Positions 32,885-44,725 of a stretch of 64,000 nucleotides of DNA are shown here, piece after piece (the stretch's first letter is position 1; each line of letters begins with the position of its first letter). The notes under the pieces are model-generated. The model was not told where the DNA came from, did no database searches, and saw nothing but the letters and a program-made list of their open reading frames with translations. The position numbers were made by a program, and so were the translations under genes. The DNA is from Hygrocybe punicea (Eukaryota; Basidiomycota; Agaricomycetes; Agaricales; Hygrophoraceae), in the NCBI GenBank assembly GCA_963556145.1, contig OY744463.1, positions 7,688,001 to 7,752,000 on the forward strand, read 5' to 3'.

Positions 32885-35800
32885 ATGCTTCCACGAAACC
32901 TAGTCGCTCGTAATCTCAATGCTTGGTGTATCCCCTGCATGTTTGCAGGGTGCAAACGGTTCTTTCATAATCGATCCAGTCTTCTCAAGCACACCCAGAC
33001 CAAACATGCACACCCAGGTCCATCGGAACGTCAAGTGGTGCCACCCCAGAGTGGCCCACCATCTGACGTGTCATTTGATGACCCCAATACTACGTCGGTT
33101 GTGGATGACCCCAATATGTCGGATGCGGATGACCCAAATACGTCGGATGCGGCTGAATCTTGACCACCATCTCCTCAACAACATTTAGATGCAGCTGACG
33201 ATGGAGAACCCATGTTCGGAGAGGAGGAAGAACATCACTCGGGTGTGGACCAGCAACAACATCCCCGCCGCATTTTCCACCCACATATAAATGGTGAGTT
33301 AATACATCCTTGTGCCGAATATTGTCATCTAATGGATCTTATCGACAGGGAAACCATGCGATCGAAATGGCAACTATTTACCTCCGGATGCACACCCCAC
33401 CCGCTCGAGATCATGAGCTAACCCCCGACAATTGGTTCCCATTCACATCTTGGGTCGAATTTGAGATGGCGGAATTTTTGTACAAACGTAATCAGATGTC
33501 GGCTGGAGACATTGACACCCTGCTCGAATTATGGGGGGCGTCATTACTTGCATCTGAGTCTGGTGCTGCACCCCCGTTTGCCAGTCATGAGGATCTCTAC
33601 AAGACGATCAACAATGTGAAAGTTGGCGACGTTCCGTGGAGGAATTTCACTGTTTGTTATGATGGTGAAGTTCCTGTTGAGCCCCCTTCGTGGATGGTAA
33701 AAGATTTCAATGTATGGTATCGAAACCCTCATGATGTTGTGAAGAATATGCTTGGCAATGTGGATTTTCTTGGGGAGATGGACACTGCCCCATTTCGGGA
33801 GTATAACGCCGATGGAGATCGACAATACCAAAACTTTATGTCCGGCGACTGGGCATGGGATCAAGCGGTAAGTGGCCAGTTCATCTTAACATTTTATACT
33901 CATATTTTGACAGGACATTATTGCTGAGGATCCAGAGACTCATGGCTCGGTGTTTGTGCATATAATCCTCGGCAGTGATAAAACTATGGTCTCGGTTGCA
34001 ACCGGTGACACAGGGTATTACCCACTCTATGCTGCAATAGGTAACACACACAATGGCCTATGGTGTGCTCACCGAAATGCTCTTGTTCTTCTTCGTTTTC
34101 TTGCTATTCCGCAAGGTTTCTTATATTTTCTCCATATTTGATGTCAATTCATTTCGGTTTGCAGTTGCAAGAGCTGAGGCTGATACAAATGAATTTCGTG
34201 AATTTAAACGACAACTTTTTCACACTTCAATAGCCAAGATCCTCGATCCCCTCAAACCAGCCATAACAGTTCCTGAGGTTGTCCACTGCTATGATGGCCA
34301 CTTCCACCGCGCAATCTATGGTATCGGTCCATATATTGCTCACTACCAAGAGCAAGTACCTGTTACCTGTATTGTGCAGGGATGGTGTCCCAAGTATAGA
34401 CATTTTTTGCTAGTACTCAATGTTATTCATATGGTTTACAGGTGCACTGCCTCCCCTGAAAATTTAGATGGTGGTGATGGCCATTCTCGCACATCCGAGC
34501 ATGCAAATTTTATAATCGATTCATTTGGGCTAGGTGTGGCATGGCGTGATTATGGAATAGCAGGAAAATGTCAAGTAATTTATTCCCCACTGTGTTCTGA
34601 TTCTCTCTCATTCCACCACTATGTAGCCATTCACCCACAGTTTTCCACAAGCAGATATTTATGAACTTCTTGCCCCTGACCTGCTTCACCAGCTCATCAA
34701 AGGTGTATTTAAAGATCACCTTGTGCAGTGGGTGCAAGATTATCTGCTTGCAACTCATAGAAAGAAGCGTGGCAATAAAATTTGGATGACATTGATCGCC
34801 GGTAAGTCTTTTGGACTGAGTTGGTCAGTTAGACTAACAGGTACTGTAGTATTGCAATTGCTGCACCATTTGCAAACCTCCATCGGTTCCCTGAAGGGTG
34901 AGGATTTAAGCAGTGGACAGGGGATGATTCAAAAGCTCTGATGAAGGTAAGACACCATGATGAGCTCTATTGATTGGTACTAATAATGATACCACAGGTA
35001 TACCTTCCTGCCATCAAAGGTTATGTCCCTGTCGAGGTGGTCCGCTGCTTTCAAGCATTTCTGGAATTTTGTTACATTGCACGACAGGATGTTCATGATG
35101 AGAAAACGCTTGGTCAGCTCACTGAGGCGATGGATCGTTTCCACCACTACCGAGAGATTTTTGTGGCCATTGGTGTTCGCCCAGATGGGTTTAATCTTCC
35201 TCGTCAACATTCCATGCTTCATTACCTTCGCCTGATTCGAGCTTTTGGAAGCCCAAATAGCTTGTGCTCATCAATTACTGAATCAAAGCACATCAAAGCT
35301 GTCAAAGAACCTTGGCGTCGATCTAGCCACCATGAGGCTTTGGGCCACATGCTATTGGCTAATCAGTGGCTCAATAAGCTGGCAGCTCTCCATGTAGACT
35401 TCACTCACCATGGAATGCTTGAAGGGACATGTTATACAGACATCCTCAAGGAAATTGGTATGTCTTGGGGTCTTCACAATTAGATATTTCTGAGTAATAT
35501 TATCCTTAGGGGATGGTGATGGTAGTGGAGGTGTTAATGTCCCTGATGAGAATGACAGTGAAGATGAGCATGAAGATTATGGTGATGCTGTTGAAGGTCC
35601 TCCCATCACATCTTATGTTGATCTTGCACGAACTGTTGGTATGTGTTTTATTAACCTTTTGGACATCAAATTAATAACATGTGTACATTATGTAGTTTGA
35701 ACTCGGAATGTTCACTCTCTTGCAGCTGAGATTCAGCAACCTACATTTCCCATGCTTCTTGCTCGCTTTCTCTATGATCAACAATATCCTAATAATGTTC

Positions 35801-35966
35801 TCTCTGCATCTCAAGTTCCTCTCAGTGCATGTCCATCATACACAGGCAAGATCAGGGTGCACAATTCAGCTGTTGCCACCTTCCATGCTCCAAGTGATCC
35901 CAGTGGAATTGGTGGCATGCGTCGTGAGCATATCAGAGCTGTTCCATCATGGAGAAAGGGTCCTGG

Positions 35967-36125
35967 TGGAGTGGTACCGAGGTACCACTCTGGGGGCTCA
36001 CACAGGACTCGAGAGGAAGTCGACTGGATGGATAGGATGATGGACTGACTACTACATCAGGAAGGCTACTGACTAGGTCAACCGTGGGAGCCCGGTCACG
36101 TGACTGGCCAGGTCCCACTACTCCA
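35967..36125 (+). repeat. 159-bp repeat, copy C (left end of 2.0-kb element)
   Basis: Starts with the GGAGTGGTACC hairpin (one outer base of the second arm changed to T) and contains GTCACGTGAC near the right end. Confidence 0.9.
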
Positions 36126-37819
36126 AGTGCCCCTTTTCCTCATGGCGATGCCCTCGTCGCCAACTGCTACAGAACACAAAACAAACAGAAACTGACCAAA
36201 AACTCTAAAGCCACAACTCCCAGTCCCTCAGAATGCCTGACTCAAGGCTGGGGCCTTATATCGTGAAGCGGGAAGTCGTCCTCACGCAGGGGGCAGTAGA
36301 TGACCAGACTCTATAGAACTCCTCTCTCAAACTCAAACTCTCCGAATGCCTTCCTCGCGAGGGTTAGGGCTTACGATGCAAGATCCAAAATCGCTCGAAT
36401 TGTCCTGGCAAGTACTCAGCACAGCATGCAAGTTCTGGTGATCAAAAACATAACGGTGTTGGTGGAAACTAGGTAAACAGGTGTGTGAACAGAGTGTAGT
36501 GATGGCTTGTAGATAGACTCCAATTGGCATCCAGTGGTGGGGGGAATGGGGGACGAGACTGTGATAAAAGCTATAATAAATGATGGGGCATAGGGTTGTA
36601 CTAATGGGGGCATAGTATCTCGACGCGAAGGGGGTTGGCGTATCACACGAAGGGATCGCGGTGGCTCGTCCAGGTCGAGAACGATGCCGCAGGGAGCTGA
36701 GTGAGGGTTCGCGGGGCCAGTTGCGTTGGCAGGACGGGGCCGCGCAGTGGTGACGTAGCACGGTCGTTGGGTTGCCAAGAAGGGCGGGGTGGCTTGTTTA
36801 GGGCAACGGAACGTAAAGGGGGGCTCTGGCCGGTGGAACGTGTGTGCCGGGGGTTAGATGGGCGTGGGGTTGGGGTCAAGATCCACAGGAAACGGGGTTG
36901 CAGAATGCTGACACGGCACAGTGCGTGTTGGGCATTGGGTGGGTATGAAACGCCAGGGACGGCTCGTTCGGGGCGATGACGGTGAACGGGGGGCCTCTAG
37001 GGAGTCAGACGAGGGTCCAGGGCTAAAACGAATGCCCCTTGGGCTGGGGTACACAAAAGAACGTGGTCCAATGGGGAAGACGTGGGGGATCCGTGGTGTG
37101 ACCAAAAACGGCGGTGGGGGCTCGTTCAGGGTGTTAACGAGACGCAGGGTGCTCTGGGGGGTGGGCCACGAGTTTGGTGAGTTGGTCTGGGGCCGGTTGT
37201 GCTGGCAGAACGGGGCCGCGTGATGGTGACGTGGCGCGTGGCTCGGGTATCTGAAAACGACAGTGGGGGTTCGTTTGGCACAATGGAGGGAAACGGGGGG
37301 TCCTGGCTGGTGGAACGAGTGTGTGGGGAGTGGAATGGGTCCATGTAGGGGTGGGGGTGACGAGAAACGGGGTCCGTGCGGCGGCGCTGCGATTTTCATT
37401 GGGTTGTCCTAAACTCGCAGTAGCGGGCTATGTGGGATCCTGATGGGGAACGTGGGGCTCCGGAACATGGAACGAAGTTGCAGGGGGTCATCTGGACATG
37501 GCTGGGTATGAGGAAAGTGGAAATTCAGGGGGTCAAAAAAAGTGACATGGCCTGCCGCCTGGGTGCTGAGAAGGGTCGTGGGCGTGTTTTTTGGGTTAAC
37601 GGGGGGCAACGCGGGGCCCTATTGGGTTGAACATGTGCACCGGGGGGTAATTTGAGTGTTGTATGGCCGTGAGTGAAGAGAAAATGCGCGGTTGCGCAGC
37701 AGTGGGTGGTGAGGCCGTAAAGAGTTGTCTCGCGAGAAAATCCAGCAAAGAAAGGCAAAAGAGGAGAAAATCCCGAAAAAGAAAGCATCAGTGAGTCAAA
37801 AACACTCTCATCACCACGT

Positions 37820-37978
37820 TGGAGTGGTACCGAGGTACCACTCCGGCGGCTCACGCAGGACTCAAGAGGAAGTCGACTGGATGGATAGGATGATGGACTG
37901 ACTACTACATCGGGAAGGCTACTGACTAGGTCAACCGTGGGAGCCCGGTCATGTGACTGGCCAGGTCCCACTACTCCA
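37820..37978 (+). repeat. 159-bp repeat, copy D (right end of 2.0-kb element)
   Basis: Direct copy of 35967-36125. Five of the six differences are CpG versus TpG or CpA. Confidence 0.9.
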
Positions 37979-38804
37979 CCAGTCGGTATGATTGTGTCTT
38001 TCTCAACCGCAATCCTGAATTGCCTGGAATGCGTGGATTTGATGTTGTTCGTGTCCTTCTCTTATTTTCTTTTGACTTCAGTGGCACAACATATCCTTGT
38101 GCATTGGTCCATTGGTTTAAAGTTGTTGGTGATGATGCAGATGAGGACACAGGGATGTGGATTGTTCAGCCAGAAGTTGATGCTGACGAGTCTCCAGTCC
38201 TTTCTATTATTCATCTTGAATGTGTGGTGCATGCTGCTCATCTCCTTTGTGTGTTTGGGAATGTTGTCATTCCTAGAGCGCTACACTTTCACCAATCCCT
38301 TGACACCTTCAAAGCTTTCTATGTAAATAGATTTATTGACCATCATGCTTTCAAAACAATATAACCTTTGCCTTGTAAATTTTAAAAATGAGGATATTTG
38401 CTAGTTGAATAGGGATGCAATGTAGATATGAATTGGATGAGTATGACAGTATATCAATATTGAAAGGAAAGCTCATCATTCTGTATCAACTGTCAGGGTC
38501 TGTAATATACCAAATCTGTACTTGCATCACCAACTTGATATTCTCTTACAGAAATAGTTGAAAACATGAAATGCATCACCTCTTGTGACTAAGACCTTAC
38601 GGTTGAGAAATACAATGATTTCTCTGCCACTGTCCATCTCTACCTTCTCAGTTTTCAACCAGAGCCTGAGCGTCCTGTCATCCTGTTGCTTATACTCTGT
38701 AATAATTGTATTGCACAGGTATGGGTAAACCTGCAGGTTTTGTCATGGGTAGAGCCATGGGTAAGGGTACAGGTACAGATTCCTGGACCCACCAGCTTTT
38801 TTTG

Positions 38805-38921
38805 AAGCCCTGGATCATCCAAAATGGTCAAGTATTGAGCTAGATATTCTCAAAATACTAGAATAAAGTATTTTGAGCATATCGAGCTCAATACTTGACC
38901 ATTTTGTATGATCCAGGGCTT
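38805..38921. repeat. 117-bp palindrome, 54-bp arms, 9-bp spacer
   Basis: The arms 38805-38858 and 38868-38921 are complementary at about 51 of 54 positions (AAGCCCTGGATCATCCAAAA at the left end). It is surrounded by ATGGGTA-type words on both sides, so it may be the core of a small element spanning about 38716-39062. Confidence 0.85.
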
Positions 38922-39274
38922 AAAATGATGGGTAAAACCCATGGGTACAATAACCATGGCTCCAATTGGTGCTGGTATGAGAGTAGAAGATAATGGCTAC
39001 TAAAATTGAGGGTTTCAGATGGTGTATTAAATGGGTAACCCCTGGGTATTTTTAGCTGTACTGGGTCTTAAACTTCTTTCTTGAGTCATCTTATGAGAAA
39101 AATGGCAAGAGGGCTGAGGATAAAGAGGAGAAGGGTGAAGGGATCAATAACACTCCACGTAAAAGTTGTAAAGCATATTTATGATCATATCAGCTAGTTA
39201 TGTTCAAGCGAGATTATAAGAAAGTTATTGTGGATTTTTCATGGAGCATATAACATTATTCTTAACTGTAACAC

Positions 39275-40115
39275 TCATCCCCATCACACTCATCCCCATT
39301 GTACACATCCCCATCCCTCGCTCCATACCCCTGTCCTTGTAGCTGCCCAACCCCCTCCTCCTTGGTGTGTTTATCCCCATTTACATCCACATCTGTATCC
39401 TCTCAATCCCTCTGCCCCTGCCCCTGCTCAATTCCCTGGCCCCTTCCTGTTCACATTCCCATTCACATGTGCATCCTCTCCTCCTCCTCATGCTGTTCTC
39501 ATCCCAATTCACATCCACATCCCCCTCTGTCACTCCCTCTATTAACCTACCTTACTACCTTGCGTCTTTCTGTTCTCATCTCCATTCACATTCACATCCC
39601 CCTCCCCCTCCCCCTTCTCATCTTGCCCTTGATTGCCCTGCCCAACCCCCTCCCCAGTTCTGTTCTCATCCCATTCTCATCCCCCTTCCACCTAATGCCC
39701 CAACCCCTTCCCAACCCCCTGCCTCATCTGATGCTCATCCCTATTTGTATCCACATCTGCATCCTCCTTTCTCTCCTCATCTGCATCCCCCCCTCTATCT
39801 CACTGTCCCACACCAACCCCCTCCCTCTTCGTGTTCTCATCTCCATTCACATCCACATCCTGCTCCTCCTTCTTATCCCCATCTCGTCGTCCTGCCCCTG
39901 CCAAAGCTCCTCCCCTTCCTGTTCTCATCCCAATTTGCATTTGCATTCCTCTCCACTCTCCTTATTCTCATCTCCCCCTTCATTTCCCTCCCTCATCCTG
40001 TTCTTATCCCATTTGCATTTGCACCCCCCCTTCCCCCTTCCCCTTCCTCTCTTCATCCCTATCTCCTACTCCATCTACCAACCCCTACTCCAGCCCCTAC
40101 TCCATTCTGTTCTCT
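39275..40115. repeat. Pyrimidine-rich satellite (CCATTCACATCC-like)
   Basis: About 840 bp of C/T-rich sequence with imperfect CATCC, CCCCT and ATTCACATC units and almost no G on the plus strand. Long open frames (279 and 264 codons) exist here only because stop codons need purines in positions this sequence rarely offers. Confidence 0.85.
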
Positions 40116-40589
40116 TACAGAAATGTTTGAAAACATGAAACATACCACATCTTCTGACTAAGAACTTACAGTCAAGAAATGCAATGATTTTTCAGTCACT
40201 GGCCATCTCTACCTTTTCTGTCTTCAACCAGACCATCCTGTTGTCCTGCTGCTTGTAATTTTCAGAATGTTTCATATCCTCAATTTTATTAGCCCTTGTC
40301 TTCTGCTCTTGGTCTGAAACTTCTTTGTTGAGTCATCTTGTGAGAAAGATGGAAAAGGAGCTGAGGATAAAGAGGAGAAGGGTGAAGGAATTCAACACTT
40401 CACATAAAAGTTGTAAAGCACATTCATGGTCATATCAATTATTTATGTTTAAGTCATCATAGATTTTCCATAGGGTTTATAACATTATTCTTAACTGTAA
40501 CACTAAACTACTTATGTTCAAGCTATGTTATTGGGAAGTTATCCTAGATTTTCCATAGAGCATATAACATTATTTTTAACGGTAACACT

Positions 40590-40800
40590 GCACTCTCATC
40601 CCCACATCCCTCTCCCCTCTCCTCCTCATCCCCCTCCCTCTCCTCCTCCTCCTCCCCCCCCTTCCTATCCACATCCCCCCCTCCATCCCATTTCCCCTCC
40701 CTCTCCTCCTCCTCCTCCCCATCCACATCCCCCCCTCCACCCCATCTTCCCCCTTCCCCCTCCCTCTCCTTTTCCCCCCTCCTCCAAGTCATCCCCCTAC
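40590..40800. repeat. Second pyrimidine-rich satellite
   Basis: About 200 bp of (CTCCTCC/CCCCATCC)n, following the second copy of the duplicated unit as the longer satellite follows the first. Confidence 0.85.
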
Positions 40801-40814
40801 CTGTGACCCCAAGT

Positions 40815-40915
40815 TGTCACTACTTACTTATCCTATCTTAGTTGTCTTATCATATCTTAGTTGTCTTAATGGTCTTACTCAAGTGAACTAAGACAATTAA
40901 GATGAGTAAGTAGAA
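40815..40915. repeat. Small inverted repeat, CTTACT...AGTAAG
   Basis: CTTACTTATCC..TCTTAGTTGTCTTA at the left is mirrored by AACTAAGACAATTAAGATGAGTAAG at the right. Similar words occur at 27160-27370. Confidence 0.5.
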
Positions 40916-41700
40916 TCCCTGTTTTACTGATGAAGGAGGGAACGGTGGGAGCACAAGAAGCATTCAAACGAGACAGGGCTAAAAGTAGTTAATGGCAATT
41001 GCAACATGATAGTTACATGAACTCAGGGTCCACATTACCTGCTGATGATGTTGCCACTGGTGGTGGTGTTTCCACCATTGTGTCCCCATACTGTTGCTGC
41101 TGGTGTTGCCACCATTGCATCACTGCTGTCAATGCAACTGACAGCTGTGGTGATGCCACTGTTGTGTCTCTGTTGCTGCTGGTGGTAAATAAGATGGAAT
41201 ATCACTATTTTTGAATGTCACTGACAAATTTTCATCTCACAATATACCATCTCCCTCCTTCATGAAGACCTTTGTAAACTTCTCACCCATGGGAGCTGGA
41301 ATTTCCAACCTCATGGGAAAGCATATACGCAAATTGTGGTGAATAATAATGATGGAACATACTTTCCTTTGATCAACATCTTGTTCTTGCATCAGGAAAA
41401 TGCTTCCCCTCTAAATTGGTATCAATGAGTCAAATAGTATCTAATACATCTAATAAGACTCTAATTGTATCTAATTCATACCTATTAGATCTAATTTGTC
41501 TAATTTGTCATAATAAAGATCTAATTAGTTCAGTTTTCACCTACCAGTACCTTCCAAGGAATCTGAGCCCTCATATACATACTTGTGCTAGAGGGCTGTT
41601 GCTCTGCATGGCATATCCAAGTCCTCTCAAAATTTATATGTAAACTTATACAATAGCTTAGATAGCAACACATGCTTGTTTGGAGTTGTATGTATTAAGA
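40916..41700. other. No gene seen
   Basis: AT-rich with trinucleotide-like stretches (GTTGCTGCTGGTG) at 41085-41180 and TCTAATT words at 41440-41530. The 3' end of the minus-strand Helitron should lie here, but no terminal CTRR with hairpin was identified. Confidence 0.4.
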
Positions 41701-41701
41701 A

Positions 41702-44300
41702 CTATATGCCTTTATATTCCATAGATCTGCCAGTTACAATACCATCATGAAACCAGACATGTTTTGTTGTAGTGACAATGTGATATGTGAAATGAACATC
41801 CCCAAAATATATAACACCTCTAAGATTATAATTACATGGTTGCAATTGACCCTCCACTGGTATTGCAAGATCATGGTCCAATATTGTTATTCCAGGAGGA
41901 ATTGTAAATGCAAATAGCTGTGGTGAGCTTACAAATTTGAACCTTCTGAGTAGCATATCATTGCATATAGGACACTTTGAACTTAGAGGAGTCACAAAGA
42001 GATCAATTCCATCTTGTATGGATTCACAACCAACTATTCCAATATCAATGCAGCAGTTATGTGCTGTTATTTGGTGTCTTGGCACAGGGTGTCATTGAGG
42101 GCAAAATACAGAAGACTCAAGTATGGGGACATCAGTTTTTAATAAATAATCTAAGAGTGTGTGAACACTAGTAAGTAATCCCCAAGGGAAGTTCCCAGGA
42201 GCATAATGATGTAAGCAACTCCACAGATATTCCTGTATGTCTTCCAATGAGTAATCACCATTGAAATATTTCAAAAGCTCATCTTCCATTAATCTTACAA
42301 ACTGATTATTCAAATTCCTAAGGGATATTAGTTGTCCAGTTTGACCTTCATGCCAGATAGCATAAAATATAGTTATTGTGGAATCATATGCACAACTGTT
42401 ATTGCTCCAACATATACCATCAGGAATATGTATAGATGCTACTTGAGAATCCAAAATAGTGGTACATGTCTTGGACCTCTTTTTCTGTGGTGCAACACAA
42501 GACCCACTAATTTTTTTTTAGTAACTGTTGAACATTCTGAGTTAGAGAAGTTCCTTCTGCTGAAAATTTCTTCACATTGTCTAATATTTTCCAATGACTA
42601 TCATTCTCATCTGAATCCACATTAAACATATCAGACTTATTCCAACGGATGGCTTTATGGACTTTTTCAGGTACATAGTGTTCACCTTTCCATTCTCTAA
42701 AAGATTTGATTAGTGTATTCCTGCGATCACCTGTGACTGACATTGATAACTTGCTATTGTATCTTAAATGAACTATGTCATCCAAAAGCTCTACCAGAAG
42801 CACCTCCAGTGATCTTTCTTGCATCAAAACCCTGAAGAATAATAGTTCCAGATGCAAAAGAACTCCATGACAAAGCAGTATAATACAAATGATAAGACTG
42901 GCTGTTGTTAAGGTTCACTGCATTATATGGTCTTGTCTTACCTTGAGAAGAGTAATCCATCATTGAAAAGTTGGGAAGAACCTCCACTTGACTATGAGAA
43001 ATAGTGATTGAAGAATCATCTGGAAGTATACAATCTACAGTATTGGTGGGTTTTATTATTGGAACAACATTCTCTGGAAGCTCATCAAAATGAACAGTTT
43101 GTGGAGGATTGATAAGCTTTACAAACAAGGTGTCTGACCTAGTGAACCAATCTCATGCTGCCAACCATATATAGTACCTTCTTGACCACAAGTTATACAC
43201 AATTCTGTTGCACTATTGTTCTGAATCATGATTGGCATCCCAACACACAAAGAAAGTTTTTCAGGTATGCATTTTGCATTTGAGCTATGTGGTTGATTCC
43301 AAAGGATGCTCTGAACATTCTTAGATAGTGTTGTGACCTTATTGATCCTAGAATGAGTTGAGTTTTTGCATTTTTTCTTCTCATGAGATCTGCTAATTGA
43401 GTCTTCAGAAAAAAAGTCAACCAATGCCTTAGAAAATCTCAATGAACCCATGCAATTAATCTCATCCTTATGAATATTAAATTTGTGATTATTGAGACCT
43501 GCCTAAACTCATTGTCTTTCACTAAAGCATGACTAGGTATGTTGCTTGAAATTCATGACCATAGAAATATGATATCATCAAGAGTGCATGCTTTATATCA
43601 CATGTTTGTAAGAGCTTGTCTTAACTGAGTATCCTTTTTAGTGTCACTTCTTTGTCTCATGTCTTCTCGTAATATGACAACAGTTGTAACTTGGTGCCAT
43701 AATGCTTTACCAATGGCAGCTTCCTGATCAAAGTGGCTGGTAGAGTGAGAACCAACAGTTCTACTATACAAAGATGCATTTTCATGTCCTATTGCTGGTG
43801 GCAACTGGGCAAAGTCTCCTGCAAATATCATATTTTTTCCACCCCATGGCATTTCTGTTTCATTAAATTTTTTTGCCATCCTCACACTAATACGATACAT
43901 GTCTTGGCAAGATAACATAGACACTTCATCAAAGAAATATAGTCAACACCTTGCAATTGTGACCTTAACTGAGAAAGCTGATTGGCTGACATATGCTCAT
44001 CACTTTTCTCATTTAAGCCAAATACATAATGATAAGTGAATCCTGCTAGAAGAGCAGCAGCTGTTCCAGTAGGTGCAAGTTGCAACAATGATGAAGCAAT
44101 GTGCTTCATTTCTTTTATTGAAAATTTGCTTCAATACCTGGGTTTTTCCTGTGCCACCCATGCCACCCATGTAAATCTTTAATTGATCATAAGTTTCTGT
44201 AGAGGCATGATGTGAAACAATATGAAAGGCTCTAATTTGCTCTTGATTTAAATGAAATTCTTCAACAACATTATCTATTTCTTATTTAGATTTTACCGAA
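41702..44300 (-). pseudogene. Helitron: Pif1-type helicase and C-terminal region (decayed)
   Basis: The minus strand reads in order: Walker A within KIYMGGMGGTGKTQVLKQI (about 44195-44140); TGTAAALLAGFTYH; GKNMIFAGDFAQLPP (Walker B region, about 43835-43790); a domain-2 block; KLSLCVGMPIMIQNNSATELC (about 43260-43195) with EGTIYGWQ after it; and LELLFFRVLMQE-type text. A separate C-terminal module follows, IHIPDGICWSNNSCAYDSTIT (about 42440-42370), with HNCCIDIG near 42050; this has the Cys-in-NSCAYDS look of a cysteine-protease-like domain seen in basidiomycete Helitrons. Several frame changes and stops split it (for example near 43460-43600 and 43920). The HUH Rep domain is not in this copy. 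Pif1 helicases unwind DNA; Helitrons transpose by rolling circle. Confidence 0.75.
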
Positions 44301-44725
44301 TGATATATTTTTTCGAAATATGTCTTATCAACAATTCTAACAATGTTGCAATTTGAGCCATGTAAAATTTTCACATGACTGGCAACAATTGGTAAGTTTT
44401 CTGCACAAAGGTTGAGCAGATCTTATCATTTTTTCACTACAGTAGCTTTCCATTGACTTCCAATTTGGATAATTGTAGATGGAGGAGGAGGCTGAACACT
44501 CAAATTTCTAGCACAACCTTAGTCCAACCAGTTGTGTTGTTGGATTCTGATGAGCCACTCTACATAGAGTATGGACTTGGTCAAGTTCCAAGTAGCTTAC
44601 TAATCTGTTTGTACTTATTTGTTCCAAAAGCGGACATAGCCTGGGAGTAGAGTCAACAGTCTCTAGTATTAACTGTTGCCTCTATCCCAGGTAAGTAGTA
44701 TAGTTTCTGTATCTGTTATATATTG
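44300..44725. other. No gene seen
   Basis: The spacer between the Helitron fragment and the long inverted-repeat unit; it contains one of the 27-bp flanking direct repeats (44664-44690). Confidence 0.5.
44664..44690 (+). repeat. 27-bp direct repeat flanking the 5.7-kb unit, left
   Basis: TAGTATTAACTGTTGCCTCT and on to CCCAG; matches 50465-50491 at 26 of 27 positions. Confidence 0.85.

Larger units (their letters stand above)
35967..37978. mobile_element. 2.0-kb element with 159-bp terminal direct repeats
   Basis: Two 159-bp direct copies (35967-36125 and 37820-37978) differ at 6 positions and bound 1.69 kb of GC-rich sequence. The element interrupts the Plavaka transposase between GPG and RYDCVF. 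The repeats begin TG and end CA, with TGGAG/CTCCA ends, as LTRs do, which suggests a small non-autonomous LTR (TRIM-like) unit. Against this, no tRNA primer-binding site follows the left copy, no polypurine tract precedes the right copy, and no exact target duplication is seen. The interior has diverged internal repeats (about 36716-36830 resembles 37190-37300) and Pro-rich frames on the minus strand that look compositional. Confidence 0.65.
32885..38364 (+). pseudogene. Plavaka (CACTA-like) transposase, split by insertion
   Basis: Begins with a C2H2 finger (CMFAGCKRFFHNRSSLLKH, about 32940-33000), as Plavaka proteins do. It then has an acidic linker with repeated DDPN motifs and a TGA at 33161-33163. 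Multi-exon core: [112 protein letters not shown], then FNLPRQHSMLHYLRLIRAFG. After HIRAVPSWRKGPG at 35966 a 2.0-kb element intervenes, and the protein resumes at about 37985 with RYDCVFLNR, VVRVLLLFSFDF and YPCALVHWFKVVGDD, ending at 38364. Introns are about 50-60 bp with GT-AG ends. The TGA, the insertion and a first intron whose phase does not close mark it as non-functional. Plavaka transposases move DNA by cut and paste. Confidence 0.85.
38540..40600. repeat. Tandem duplication of a non-coding unit, about 1.3-1.6 kb
   Basis: 38548-38700 matches 40120-40260 (GAAAACATGAAA ... CATCTCTACCTT). 39068-39270 matches 40318-40600 (GAGTCATCTT, GAGGATAAAGAGGAGAAGGG, AGCATATAACATTATT). Each copy leads directly into a pyrimidine-rich satellite. 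A third short piece of the same unit lies at about 40455-40505. Confidence 0.75.

Noticed and set aside
36126..36150. tRNA primer-binding site after the left 159-bp repeat
   Set aside because: The sequence following the repeat (AGTGCCCC...) does not begin with TGG or resemble a tRNA 3' complement, so LTR status was left open.
36416..37609. Pro/Arg-rich minus-strand frames inside the 2.0-kb element
   Set aside because: Several overlapping registers look equally protein-like and track GC-rich internal repeats; no motif or splice structure supports a gene.
39299..40161. Two overlapping open frames of 279 and 264 codons
   Set aside because: They lie entirely in a pyrimidine-rich satellite where stops are rare by composition; the residues are Pro/Ser/Leu/His repeats in both frames.
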